Program-made: the position numbers and the translations under genes
Assembly (NCBI RefSeq): GCF_021134715.1
Contig: NC_060024.1
Span: forward strand, 2,666,001 to 2,730,000
Direction: 5' to 3'
From: Daphnia pulex
Lineage: Eukaryota > Arthropoda > Branchiopoda > Diplostraca > Daphniidae
Length of the DNA: 64,000 nt
The notes under the pieces: model-generated
Told to the model about the DNA's origin: nothing
Seen by the model: only the letters and a program-made list of their open reading frames with translations
Database searches by the model: none
Shown: piece by piece, positions 1 to 11,080 of the stretch
Layout: the number at the start of each line of letters is the position of its first letter
Position numbering within the stretch: position 1 is the first letter of the stretch

Positions 1-91
1 ATATTAATTTTCCGGTAAAAGTGAACTGTAAATGTATTAGATTTAAGAGTGAGACATGCAATCAATAATAAGAAAATACCATCAAATTTAC

Positions 92-239
92 CTTCTCTCA
101 GAATCCTTTCATAGCAATCGGCTTTCAAGGGAACTCCCTCTTTCATGATTACACCCCCATCCTCAATATGAACTTTTATATCAGCATAGAAGTCGTAAAC
201 TTTATTCGGTTTGCATTCTACTTCTTTGACATATTCCAT
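92..239 (-). CDS. Candidate first exon of an unrecognised gene
   Basis: Reading the minus strand, an ATG at 239 opens a frame of about 49 codons starting MEYVKEVECK, rich in charged residues, that runs into a good splice donor (AAG|GTAAAT) just after position 92. No stop interrupts it. The rest of the gene would lie left of the window. I do not recognise the protein: no domain, signal peptide or membrane segment is visible. It may be the 5' exon of a host gene or of a transposon gene. The evidence is only an open frame, a plausible start and a donor site. Confidence 0.35.
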
Positions 240-750
240 TTTTTAAATAATACCAGCGAGAGTTCAGGTAAAATAAAACAACACAAAATCTCAAGGATCT
301 TCGAAGTAAGCAAGTAATACCGATTAACTGAAGCAGACGATAGTAGATGACAAAGGATATTACTATTTACGCATACCCGCAGTGCGCAGTGGGATTAAAG
401 AGAATAAGAATAGCAATAAAATAAAAAAAATTAAGAAAATTGAATAAAATTTTTGTAAAAATAAATTTCTTTTGTCTTTTCAAAAACAAATTAAAATTTA
501 GTCATAATTATTGTTTTAGTTGTTACTCTGAATACTTGAAAATGAAATATTTTTTAAAGTATACTGTTTAGTCCACCTGTCAGCTGATAGGACTTAGGAA
601 CTCAGAATATGCTCATCCATTTTTAGGATCAGAAATTTGCAAGTATAGGAGTGCCGGCTGCGCAAGTTTAATCTTGTCTACATTTTCAAATTGTGTTCTT
701 CGATTTTTGGAAACTTTGAAAGGTAACAAATAATTAGTTGGTTTCTGGCT
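240..750. other. AT-rich stretch without recognised features
   Basis: AT-rich DNA with short A and T runs. I see no convincing exon, RNA gene or repeat here. The DNA just left of the candidate first exon's start (240-420) could hold its promoter, but no core element stands out. Confidence 0.4.
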
Positions 751-956
751 TTGACTGCTGTGTGCAAGAGCTACTATAAACATACTTTTCGTTTCATCAG
801 ATTGCATCCTACTGGATTCTTGCTGACCACGTGCGTTGGAATGGTTGCCATGTTCGTCGTCGATTCTAAGAGCACTGTTATAAAGTTAACAGTACAGGAA
901 CTTGAGACTCATCTTTTGGGGAAAGAGTTCAGTGGAAAACCACAAATGTGTAAAGA
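751..956 (+). CDS. Possible exon, unrecognised
   Basis: An open frame of about 68 codons contains a short hydrophobic stretch (GFLLTTCVGMVAMFVV) that could be a membrane segment, and ends at a possible donor (GAG|GTAAATG) at 957. No clear acceptor or start codon decides the left end. I do not recognise the protein. It could belong to the same gene as the tandem exons further right (1351-2120), but nothing proves the link. Chance ORF is a real alternative. Confidence 0.2.
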
Positions 957-1350
957 GGTAAATGTTAGATTTGTTAGCTTTTACTTTGTCGAACAAGTTC
1001 AATTAGTTTTTTAGCTTTCTAAACCCATCTTTGAAAAGACATGTGTTGAGCAAATTCAAACAACTTTGTATAGGCTTAACAACTATTAGTGGAACAATTA
1101 GTGTCGAAAAAGTTGAAATTAGTTTTTTTAGCTTTCAGAGCTCAACTCACTTTTAACTTTTAATCCATCAATAGTAAAGAATATTTTTATTTTAATAGGA
1201 ATGAAAGAAATCTATAACGATACACCGAGGGAATCTATAGATGATGGTATTACATAATTCTATTTTATTGGTCCACACATTCTTCCATAAAGATTTACAA
1301 ATTTTGCCTACAGATTTTATTTATTACTTAATTATGTTTCCCTATAACAG

Positions 1351-2120
1351 GTTTACTGAACTCAGTTGGAATTCGTACATATGGACGGAAAACACCTTCA
1401 ACAAATCATTCAAAATTTTTTGCAACTAGGTATAACTTTGTACTAAAAATCAATATTAACATTCATTATTTTTAACCACATTTTATTATACAGACTTCCA
1501 TCAGGATGTGATGTGTCAATGAATTCAATTGATTACGATCCAAGTTTAACTAAACGAAAGGGGAAAACAAACGAAATTCCAACTAGGTATTACTTTGTAA
1601 AATAGCTCATTATTTTCAGTTGTTTATATTAAACGACATTTTATACATAGACAACCACCAGAATGTGATGCGTCAATGAATTCAATTGATTACGATCCAA
1701 GTTTATCCAAACGACAGGGGAAAACCAACGATCGGACGTATGGTCGGAAAACACCTTCAACAAATCATTAAAAATTTATTGCAACTAGGTATATCTTTGT
1801 ACTAGAACTCAATATTTTTATTATTTATTTTTAACCACATTTTATTATACAGACTACCATCAGAATGTGATGTGTCAATGAATTCAATTGATTACGATCC
1901 AAGTTTAACTAAACGAAAGGGGAAAACCAACGAAATTCAAATTCCAACTAGGTATTACTTTGTAAAATAACTCATTATTTTCAGTTTTTTTTAATTTTTA
2001 ACGACATTTTATTACATAAACTACCGCCAGAATGTGATGTGTCAATGAATTCAATTGATTACGATCCAAGTTTATCCAAACGACAGGGGAAGACCGACGA
2101 AGTTAAAAGAAAACTACATC
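1351..2120 (+). pseudogene. Tandemly duplicated exon-intron block
   Basis: Four near-identical exon cassettes lie at about 1494-1586, 1651-1788, 1853-1950 and 2020-2115. Each encodes a peptide with the core CDVSMNSIDYDPSL followed by a basic KRKGK or KRQGK stretch. They are separated by 64-70-bp introns in phase 2 (codon split ACT AG|A). A leading exon (1351-1428) encodes a YGRKTPSTNH peptide whose sequence recurs at 1740-1788, showing that a block of about 359 bp was duplicated. The second block is decaying: CAT TCA became CAT TAA at the recurring peptide, and the acceptor before the last cassette reads CATAA instead of CATAG. The protein family is unknown to me. Confidence 0.5.
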
Positions 2121-2246
2121 ATGGTGTTACCGGTAAATTACATATTTTTCGTGTGGATATATCGGATATATCCCATTGAATGCCAAATGTCTTTTTTTTT
2201 ATGGTTCAATAAAGATTGCCCGCAAACGAAAAAAACATTTACCTGT

Positions 2247-5200
2247 ATGCAATTTACCTTTTTACCTTTGCGTCCTTTGCGCTCACCTATAATAGAAGAT
2301 GTCTTTTTCGACAATCAAGAGCTTCTCGATCTTGACCAAATTGGTTTGCCAGACGTTCTTTCCCCTTCAATATTAAGACTGATTACAGAAAATCTCCACC
2401 AGTCTCATCATGGAACGATGGTCGTTTGCACGGTGTGTGATCAAATTTGCCGGAAAAGCAAAACGACACTATTCACTGTAGACGATCTACCTTCCAACTT
2501 TTTCAAAGATCTCTTGAAACCTAGTGGTAAAACCAACTATGCTGCCATTTTACATCCGCAGCTTTGCAGTCAGTATAGCGTTGCTCAACATTTTCGCCAG
2601 AATGGAGTGCGTTTCCGGAATTTGTTGTTATCACAAAGAGGTCTAAAGCTACACCAAGACGATTGTATACAACCAAGTGATTTGTGCTGTGTTCCCAAAC
2701 TGCACATCTGTAAATCTGGATGTCTCAAATCCATTCGCGCGGGGACTACGCCTAAATTCGCTATTGCTCAAGGGAACTGCATAGGCCAACTGCCGTCATG
2801 CTTACGGAACATGACATACGGCACTTTAAGTTTAGTAAGACCAATCCAATCGTTTGGAAGAATGGTGTCGTATTCGTCTTCGAGTGAAATGAGTGGTACA
2901 CGGCTCACCGGTCATCTCTATTCAACAAAACTGAACACAACACTCGTGAGGTCAAAAATTCCTCTGCATCCCAAAGACGCCCCCGTTAAATGTCTAGTTG
3001 TAAGCCCATTTGCTTCGGACAATTCGGCTGCAGCTAAAGCAAAAATGGCCAACACAAAAAAAGACTACATTATTGAACCAGACAAGATCGAAAAAACGTT
3101 GGCATTTTGTCGACATGTCGGAAACAAACCGATGGCCAGTATTGAATGCGACAACGAAATTTTAGCCAATTTACCGCGCGGAGAAGTTTCAAACGAAATG
3201 TATCTTATAGACGAAGAACCTTTGCCGAAAAAGGCGAAAAAAAGTAATGCTGAAGAACCAACTCCTGTCTCCCCTGATCAATTTAATACCGTTTCTTACG
3301 AATTTTGCGGCGGATCGTCTTTTCTTCGATCACGAGAAGAGACTGAAAATGTTGTTCCGCTTTCTGCCACAATCACCGTCGGTGCCACTCAAACTACCGA
3401 TGTAAATGTTCATGAAATGGCTGCCAACTTACTGCAGTCTAATTCAGGTGCTTCCCTACCTTTGCGTACTTCTATTGCATCTGACGGAACCGTTCAAGCA
3501 AGTGCTGACGAAGCGAACACTTTTGTCGTCTGTCCATCTACAGTGTTCGCTTCCGAATCAGATGAAGATTATTTAGAAAAACATTACCCGGACCTTTTCC
3601 CGTTCGGCCGTGGTGGTTTCGGAGAAAAAAGAAAATACCGCATATCCCGCAAAGCCTATTTATCGTATCTGTTAAATCTAAGCACTCGCCAATTCCAGCA
3701 TGTCGACTTTTTGTTGCCGTTATACGACATGACAACTCGTCAAGAAGTAAGCAACAAAGCGTTCATTCGATCAAAACTGCCATCGCGAGAAAATTCATCG
3801 GGGGGTGCAGTTTCTAAAGGTGAACTATTTGGAAGAATTTCAACCCGTGCCTTGAAAAAAGCGGGAGAATTTAAAAAAGCTTGTGCTGAAGCAGCGGCTA
3901 GGGGAGTTCGTTTGCCGCTAGCTCCTTCTTTCGTCGACGGCGTCAGTTTGGAATTTTTCAACAGCATCAACATTTCTAACCAGCCGATGCAGCACTCGCA
4001 AGCTGCTGCTATGCGAAACCGCCAAGACGTTTACGCTGCCCACAATTCACTTGGACCAGCTCAAATTTGGTTCACAGTAAGTCCTGACGACACAAAAACA
4101 CTAAAAATTGTCTATTACGCCCTCGGACCGGAAAAAACGCTGGTTCATGAAAAATAACTCCATCAGGAGAATTCCCTTTCAACCTTTTAGCCGATTGCCC
4201 CGTAGCGGCTGCGCTTCATTTCGAATTTGTTCTCGACGATATTGTCGAGCACGTCGTTGGTTGGTGTAAAAAAACGGGACAACCCAAAAAATTGGGCGGA
4301 CTTTTTGGAATCTGCAAAGCCTATTTGAGGGCAATCGAAGAGAAATCACGATTGACTCTTCACGCGCATTTTCTTATTTGGATATACGGCCACGTTGATC
4401 TTAAAGAACAGCTGCAAGAAGCTATCAACAAGGATTTCTTCAACGCTGAACGAAGTGAGCTTATTCCCGAAGAAAACTGTGAGGCTGTTGTACGTCCATC
4501 ATCAATTGGTGAATTTTTGACTACTGCAAATGAATCAGAAGAATCCCATTTGAAAAGTATTCTCGATAAACTCGAAAGAAACCTTGATAGCTACGCTGTG
4601 GGTGAACTTCAACTGCCCGCTCCAGAAATGGAAATGCACACAGCATGTAGTAATCCTGATTGTACCGGTCAATGGGAGCTCATCGATCAAGAAGTGTTGA
4701 CAAAAAGGCGATCGCGTCCGACCAAAGATGACGGTGAGCTGGAAGCTCTGCAGTGTTCCGTTTGCAACATCAAATCGAAGTGCAGTGATCGCATTCAAAT
4801 GGCCTTTCAACACGGTTACATGCGTTGCCATAAAAAATCCAAACCGAACAAACAAGAAATTCTGGACCTAATGTGGGTAGGCTTGCGACCTAAACCACAG
4901 ATTGAAGACACGCATCAACTGGATTGTTGGCTTTTGGATGTGGCCGTCATTCATGATTTAGTCAACATTCATGACTGGCGCCACCGCGCTAGTTGTTTTA
5001 AAAGTCGGAAAGAGCAATGTCGTTACCACTGTCCCCACGGTGAATCGACGACTCATGCCACACCCGAATACAATGAAAAGATAGCAGACAAGGCCAACGA
5101 ATCAGCACCAAAGGAGATAATCAAAATTAATCTTCAAATCCAAAGACGAGCAATATTCATGTTCCTGACCGATTGCAACTTGGCCTTCCTCGCCGTTCTC

Positions 5201-6382
5201 AATTGCAACAATTGCACCCGATACGTCCTCAATCAACTCATAAGTATGTATTACGGTTGTTACACAACCAAACATACCAAAGAAAATGAGAAAGCTCTAG
5301 TAGAAGTAATTCGTGCGCTCAACGCGTACCAAGACAAATTGAATGCCGCAAAAGCAAGAGCCAATCAAGAAGAAATAAATGGAAGTAACAGTTCCGCGAC
5401 GACGGAAAAATCGGATTGGTCTATAGGTTACAGTCGATTACTTGTTGCTACAAGAGCGTCAACTAACGGCGAAACAATCGGAGCCCCCTTGGCAGCTTTT
5501 CTAGCCAGAGGAAATCATCTTTTTCAAATGTCTCATGAAACTGCCCCACTGCTTCTGCTGCAGGCATTAGCATTCCTCAACGGAAATCATTTGAACGCTT
5601 CGATCAACAAGAACGGAATAATTATGGCCGCAGTTTTCGATTAAGTTTATCGAACCACCGATGATCCTTCTTTCTCACTCATGAACATGTGGGTATTCGT
5701 GGTGACTCAAGAACAATGCCTTTTAAGTAAATCAACTAGGCAGAGAAAAGATGACGATAATATGTCAGACGAATACGACCGTGTTCTCGAAGACGACGAC
5801 AACAACAAAAACGGCACCAGTTACCGGACTCAACATCGTTTTCAACCCTCTCACCCTCTCTATGCAACTCATGGGCATCGCGAACGATATTGTCATCGAT
5901 GGTCGAAATATTCAGCCAAAACATTGCCTGATATTCTTGATTTAGATAACCAAAAAGACAACATGATTGAAACGCGTGACGAAAAGCGAGAATTATACGC
6001 TCAGGGCGTGTTGATCATGTTCGTCTCGTATTGCACTCTTTCCGACTTACAAGAAGAAGGGGACACTTGGTGGGCGTCTTACTTAAAAAGAAAAGAAGAA
6101 ATTGAACGCAACTCAACTACCATGACAATACTACACAACATCCAGAATTTTTATGAAAGCTTCTGTCGATCCGGAAACGACGTTGAAAATGAAGCACACT
6201 TTCATCGTCCCAGTGAAAATGTCGCCGGAAAACCGGACGATCTCGACAACGACGCCGTCGATCTCCTCGACGTCCAAGAACAACTTAACCAAGCCGCTAC
6301 TAGCACCAACCAATTTCAAGACACTCTGCGAGATCCTTTCGTTGCTAAACTCGTCAGTTTGTCACAAAACCCCTTCAATTAG
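2247..6382 (+). pseudogene. Helentron/Helitron-like Rep protein, copy A (broken, no helicase)
   Basis: Rolling-circle replication initiator of a Helitron-class transposon; such proteins nick and join single strands with an HUH nuclease. Visible from N to C: cysteine pairs (CTVCDQIC near 2430; CKSGC near 2715), the P..AIAQGN..GQLP region, the Helitron N-domain signature LFPFGRGG (3590-3620), IWFTVSPDD (about 4065-4090), and LTLHAHFLIWI with the HAH metal-binding pair at 4361-4369, then a Tyr-rich YYGCYTTK segment (5249-5272). The frame shifts near 4150 at an A-run, and a TAA at 5642-5644 interrupts the second part. The protein ends at 6382 without any PIF1 helicase motifs, which normally follow. 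The start is uncertain; ATG 2247 is the first one close to recognisable sequence. Upstream it abuts the tandem exon block. Confidence 0.8.
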
Positions 6383-7544
6383 CTCCATCTGCGCATTCCC
6401 TGTCCATCTGTGCCATTTCCTTCTGGCTTGGAGGCCGAACAAGATCCAGCCTGATGACGTGGTTTCCTGGAAGTCTGAAAAAAGTAAAAAGTTGTTGAAA
6501 TAATCAAATATGTATAATTAGCTTAACGAGTACCTCTAAATGCAATGACTGCTCCGTGAAAACAGCGATTGAGGTACTTTTCTCAACTTGGTGGCGCTCG
6601 CCATCTTCAGCTGGCTGGATAGCCGCTGAGAGAGTTTGAATAGTTTGCTGGGCTGAGCCTGCTGTCTGTAAGGGAATAAAAATGAACAACAATGCAAACA
6701 TGTATGGCCAAAACTGCATTACCATTAACTGGGAGAGGTGTACTCTCAAAACTGATGGATCAGGTCTTTCTTCCGGTTTTTGATCCCAACACATTACCAT
6801 GATTTCTGTGTATGGGGTCCTTTCATTCAGGTAGGGTTTCTTCCCCATGAGGACTGCATCCATGATCCCAGACGTAACCGTAAGCACGCTTCAACAAGAA
6901 AACTCTTTTTCCCATGGGAAGCTAATGTCTGGATACAGCATCTCGTACATCACCATGGCAAAAGAGTATATGTCACTCTGGAATGTCTTGGTCTTCTCAA
7001 GGAAGACTTCAGGGGCCTCGAAAGAAGTTGTTCCTTTCTTAAAGCTCCCTATAGTTGATGACCTGAGTGCAATCCGGGAAGTGATTTGACTGTGAGCCTG
7101 GCTCATATCACTCAACTTGAAAATAATTTTGGAACGGTCTGGTCCACTGAGTAAGACATTGCCACTTTTGAGATCACCATGGACAACCTAAAATAAATAA
7201 TCATGGGAAGCATTACAAATGATTGTGGTTTAGAAAAAGTTTGAGAAAAACTTTTCTCGTTGAATAAGTAGTATACCTTTTTCAGTTTGAGATATTCCAG
7301 CCCACTCGCAATCTGTGACAATGCATCAAGCTTCAAAGAAAGAGGGAAACTGCGCTTCACAGTATCAATCAGCTGCCTCAAAACCTAAGCACTTAATGAT
7401 GTTAACGTGATCAAGCTGCACAAGTTCTTTTGCTTCTTGTATAATTAGTTTTCTGTTGCAAGGAAGATTTGGCTTATCCAATTTAATTTGTTTCAGGGCA
7501 ACAAGTTTCCCATCCAACGTCATTTTTAAACAACACCGTTTGCC
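6380..7544 (-). pseudogene. Protein kinase (TKL-like) fragment, copy A, inside the Helentron
   Basis: Multi-exon kinase remnant. Order on the minus strand: an exon from 7544 with the beta-3 lysine (VALKQIKLDK) and an alpha-C Glu (IIQEAKEL), ending HVNIIKCLG; IASGLEYLKLKK (to 7277); after a short intron, catalytic loop VVHGDLKSGNVLL (from 7187), KLSDM where DFG is usual, SFEAPEV (the APE motif), DIYSFAMVMYEML, then CWDQKPEERPD near the domain end (exon to 6723), and tail exons near 6667-6534 and 6478-6383. The glycine loop is absent, the beta4-hinge region appears deleted between HVNIIKCLG and the next segment, and a TGA (6891-6893) interrupts it. It lies tail to tail with Rep, ending where a helicase would begin. 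Retained introns indicate capture at DNA level; host origin is inference. Confidence 0.75.
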
Positions 7545-7866
7545 CTAAACAACTGAAACAGCAGAACACAACAACAAAAACAATTTGAGGCCTAAAATAT
7601 GAACTTTGGCAGGCTGCGTCATCTAGCGGAGTCTATAGGTTCTTGTGAAAGCCTCTATCATCTATCACTCTGGAAAAACCAAACAAAATAACGACAAATC
7701 AACGACAGTTTTTGTGACCTCACATTTCCTAGAACCAATAAACGATTCAGAAACGACCACTTGTAACCAACGTCCGAACAGCCACCTCAAACCTATAGGA
7801 GAAAGCGGGGACAAAGAAAAACTCAACTCCAATCTGCCTTAGTCTCAATTCCAACACGGTAAGAGG
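7545..7866. other. Spacer between kinase fragment and RPA gene
   Basis: Non-coding DNA between divergent units. It contains an open but unconvincing plus-strand frame (7645-7842) directly before the RPA start. It may hold the RPA promoter or 5' UTR; no core promoter element is clear. Confidence 0.3.
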
Positions 7867-9125
7867 ATGGCTTTAAAAAGTACAGAAACCGCCACTAAAC
7901 GGCCCGCCAAAAAGAAACAAAAAGAACCATCACCAATGAAAAAAGCTTTTAAAAAAGAAAACGAAGAAGCCAAAAGTCTTTTCGGCCCGAAAACCATCTC
8001 TGAAGTGAATACTTCTTCTCAAAAGTAAGTAGCCTAATCCCTTTACATCCCAACAACTCATCATCTCATACTAACCACCACTTATTTTTGTTTTATTTTG
8101 TCCCAGTTGGACGCTAACTGCTCGCCTCGCTCGTTCTTTTGTCAAAACACTACCAATGAAAGTCAACACACTCAATCTCGTGTTCGTCGACGAGACTGGT
8201 GAAATTCGCGTCGAGGCCTGGCATGATAATTCGGCAAAATGGGTCGACAAACTAAAGGTAACAAAACACATATTACGAATATAAACAAAAAAAACTCACA
8301 TTTTTCTTTTTAAAAGGTGGACAGCATCTACAAATTAACGGCGTGTACTGTGAGACAAGTTGAAGACCGTTCCAAAAAATTCACTCGTTTATCCCATCCC
8401 TTTAAAATCTACATCAACGAAAGATCGCACATCGACATTGTCACAATGGACCAAAAGGCAAAAGACGCATTTGCCAACCTACGTTTCCAATTCCAGTACT
8501 TGGAATCCTTATCATCAGCCTTGCCGGGAACTGTAACTGGTAACAAAATTTTCACTTCAATTTTTCCTAAAACAAACTTATTGTACTGTCCTTTTAACCC
8601 AAGATGTTAACGGATTGATATGCGATTTATCTCTCGACTCAGGAGAACAATCCATAGTGATCCGACAACACAATTCCGACATCAAGGTATTTTTCGTCAA
8701 ATTTTCAAATTACAATTTGATTCAAACACTTAATTATTACCAGATCCTTGTCAAAGATATCCATTGGATGTTCACTGATGCAACCATCAAAGATCAATTT
8801 AAAAAAAAAAACTCTAGTTGCCATTCGTGGAGTACAGATCACGGAAATACTCCCCAACATCATCCATAAAAAACTATATGAAGATGCAAGTTTCATGGTG
8901 AGCAATATACCTGTTTAAAAGGGAAAATTTATAAACACTAACATCATTTGTTTTCACTACCTAGATCAATCCGAGATTCTCGGACCGAGAAACAAGGGAA
9001 TATTCCCACCACTCATGGATGCCTGGCTTGATGACATTCTAAGCAGCGACACAGATGAAGACTCGAAAGATGAAGAGGATCAATCTGAAACAAAACCATC
9101 AGGTTCCAGCAATATCCAAAATTAA
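7867..9125 (+). pseudogene. Helentron RPA-like single-strand DNA-binding protein, copy A
   Basis: Replication protein A large-subunit-like OB-fold protein; animal and plant Helitrons often carry one. Start ATG at 7867 gives a Lys-rich leader (KRPAKKKQKEPSPMKK). Exons by consensus splice sites: 7867-8024, 8107-8257, 8317-8539, 8604-8686, 8744-8897, 8965 to the end. The first OB fold reads NWTLTARLARSF...VFVDETGEIRVEAWHD...DSIYKLTACTV, matching the RPA70 pattern WTI.AR...DE.GEIRA..FN. An 11-A run at 8801-8811 throws exon 5 out of frame (10 or 13 A would keep it open into TLVAIRGVQITEILP). An acidic C-terminal tail (DTDEDSKDEED) is open to TAA 9123-9125 in a different frame from exon 5's apparent phase, so the last junction is uncertain. 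Neighbour of Rep, which supports the Helentron call. Confidence 0.75.
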
Positions 9126-11080
9126 TCAAGCTATCGTCAAAAACTGCAAAGAAAAATGATTACTTTTCTTACCTATAAAAAAACAATTCAGAAATTCAAT
9201 AATTTTTCAATACACAAGATCCCCATTACTTACTGAATTTCTTCGTTCAAATCAGAAGCTGACTTTTCCAGTGTAAACTTGAACAAAAACTTTTTTTTTA
9301 CATTTTAAACTTCGCGCTTTAAAAGAATTATTCGTAAGATTGGAGATGAGTAATTTTCGTAACAATTTTCGTAACAATGCATAGATGGCAGCCTTTTCAA
9401 AACACTGAACGTCGTCTGCGCGCAATTCTTCTCAAGCTCAACCGTATTGAAGATATTTTGATATTTTCCTCCTACAAATTATTTATCCACTTTTAATTCT
9501 TTTAGATTGGTTCATCACATATTGCTCAATGTTTCCACTATGGAGATTGTCAATACGAATGAAAAGAAGGCTGTAAATCCTATGATTCTAGGCTGCTACA
9601 GGCCTACCATATAGCTTGGAAAATCAATCAAATTCCCTTCATACCAGCATGTAATAAGAATTCATTCATATATTTTCTAAATATAGTTTTAACAGGGTAA
9701 CATATAGATGTATGATCCAGAAGTGGGTACTGCTGGATGTTGAAATGGATCAACGCAAACAAGTTATTGATCAACTTTTTTTATGTTACTTTCAGGAAAG
9801 ATTCTCTTTTGCGATTCAGAAAGTGAATCTAATAGTGATGAAAGTGTTCTAACTATTCCAGTTGGAGAATTTCAGCGTTGAAGAGAATCAAAATAATGTT
9901 GAAACATCCGACAGGAAGTTGTGCCACCTAATATCAAATCAAAAATGCTTCTGGATTTGGCTATCCTTGACTTGACACTCTTGACGACTTAATCATCTCT
10001 GTTCCAGAAGAAGAATGCATACCAATGGGGGCTGTGAATCAAATAATTGACCGTTTGGTGATTGTTTCAGCCAAGAAAGGGAGTCCAGCAATAGATTTAG
10101 ATTCTAAGATCATGGCAAAATATTTTTGGGGCAGGTCTTCGATGTATTTGACAGTCAGGTCAGGAAACTGATTTGTACATGGTGAGCCACATTTATTTTG
10201 CATCTAAATTTATATGCAAATTAATGTTTCAAATACTTTTGCAGGTAAGATTTAATTCTTTGCAGCATGCACATTTCTGAACAAAGCATTCAGGTTGGAA
10301 TGGGATATCGAAGTATATTTTGCCTCGCAGACTCGTCATACTGCCTTTGTGAAAGGAAGCGACGCGTCATGGGATGTGGCTTCCGTTCGCTGTGACACAC
10401 CTGTCCGTCTCACCACGGGATGATGCCCAAGTACCCGACTATTAACTTATTTTTGTAAATTATCTCCTGATAATCTACTTGCGTTTAACTCTCTGTCTGT
10501 GTAATAATTCCAATATCAGGCCCTTCTTGCACGCTATAGTGTTATTGATTTTTTGTAATAGAAAAAAATTTAAAACATCCCTTCGGGTACCTTGCTAACG
10601 CATGTAGCTGACAATTTGAAGCAATTTGCACGTAGTTGTTTTATTTGGCCGCTAGATGGCACTAGTTGAATTTTTTTTTTTTTTTTATGGATTCGGCCTG
10701 CTATACTTTCGGCACGCCATACTTTTAAAGAGAATTGGCGGAAATTCTACCTGCGTAGACAATTGAGATTTACCGCAAAGCTAGTAGGATTTACACCAAA
10801 TTTCTCTAAAAGAGGCCAAATTTTTCAAAAAGATAATATCTTTTTAAAAAGATAGGACACACTACGATTTGTTTTTAAAACATGGAACAGTTAAATAAAT
10901 GGATCGTAAAAGAGTTATGAAATTTAAAAGTAATAATTAGTTACGTTACATTAATGCAAAAGCTATTAAATAACAGTGTTTCTCGTCTGATTCATTCAAT
11001 GAATTATCGGCAATGCCGGCAAACCACTTCAAATGGGCGAAGCGACAAAAACCATTATTAAGAATTGTGTTGTCAGTTAA
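9126..11080. other. Non-coding part of duplicated unit, copy A
   Basis: AT-rich sequence downstream of RPA with no convincing exon. A T-run at about 10669-10686 and a palindrome-poor stretch follow. The 3' end of the Helentron should lie somewhere here, but I could not recognise a terminal CTRR, hairpin or short terminal inverted repeat. The site at 10400 is the empty counterpart of the element inserted in copy B. Confidence 0.4.

Noticed and set aside
3538..4855. Minus-strand frames inside Rep
   Set aside because: They are antisense to well-supported Rep sequence and repeat identically in copy B.
10659..10690. T-run as poly-A tail of a minus-strand retrotransposon
   Set aside because: No target duplication or retroelement coding sequence lies next to it; T-runs are common in this window.
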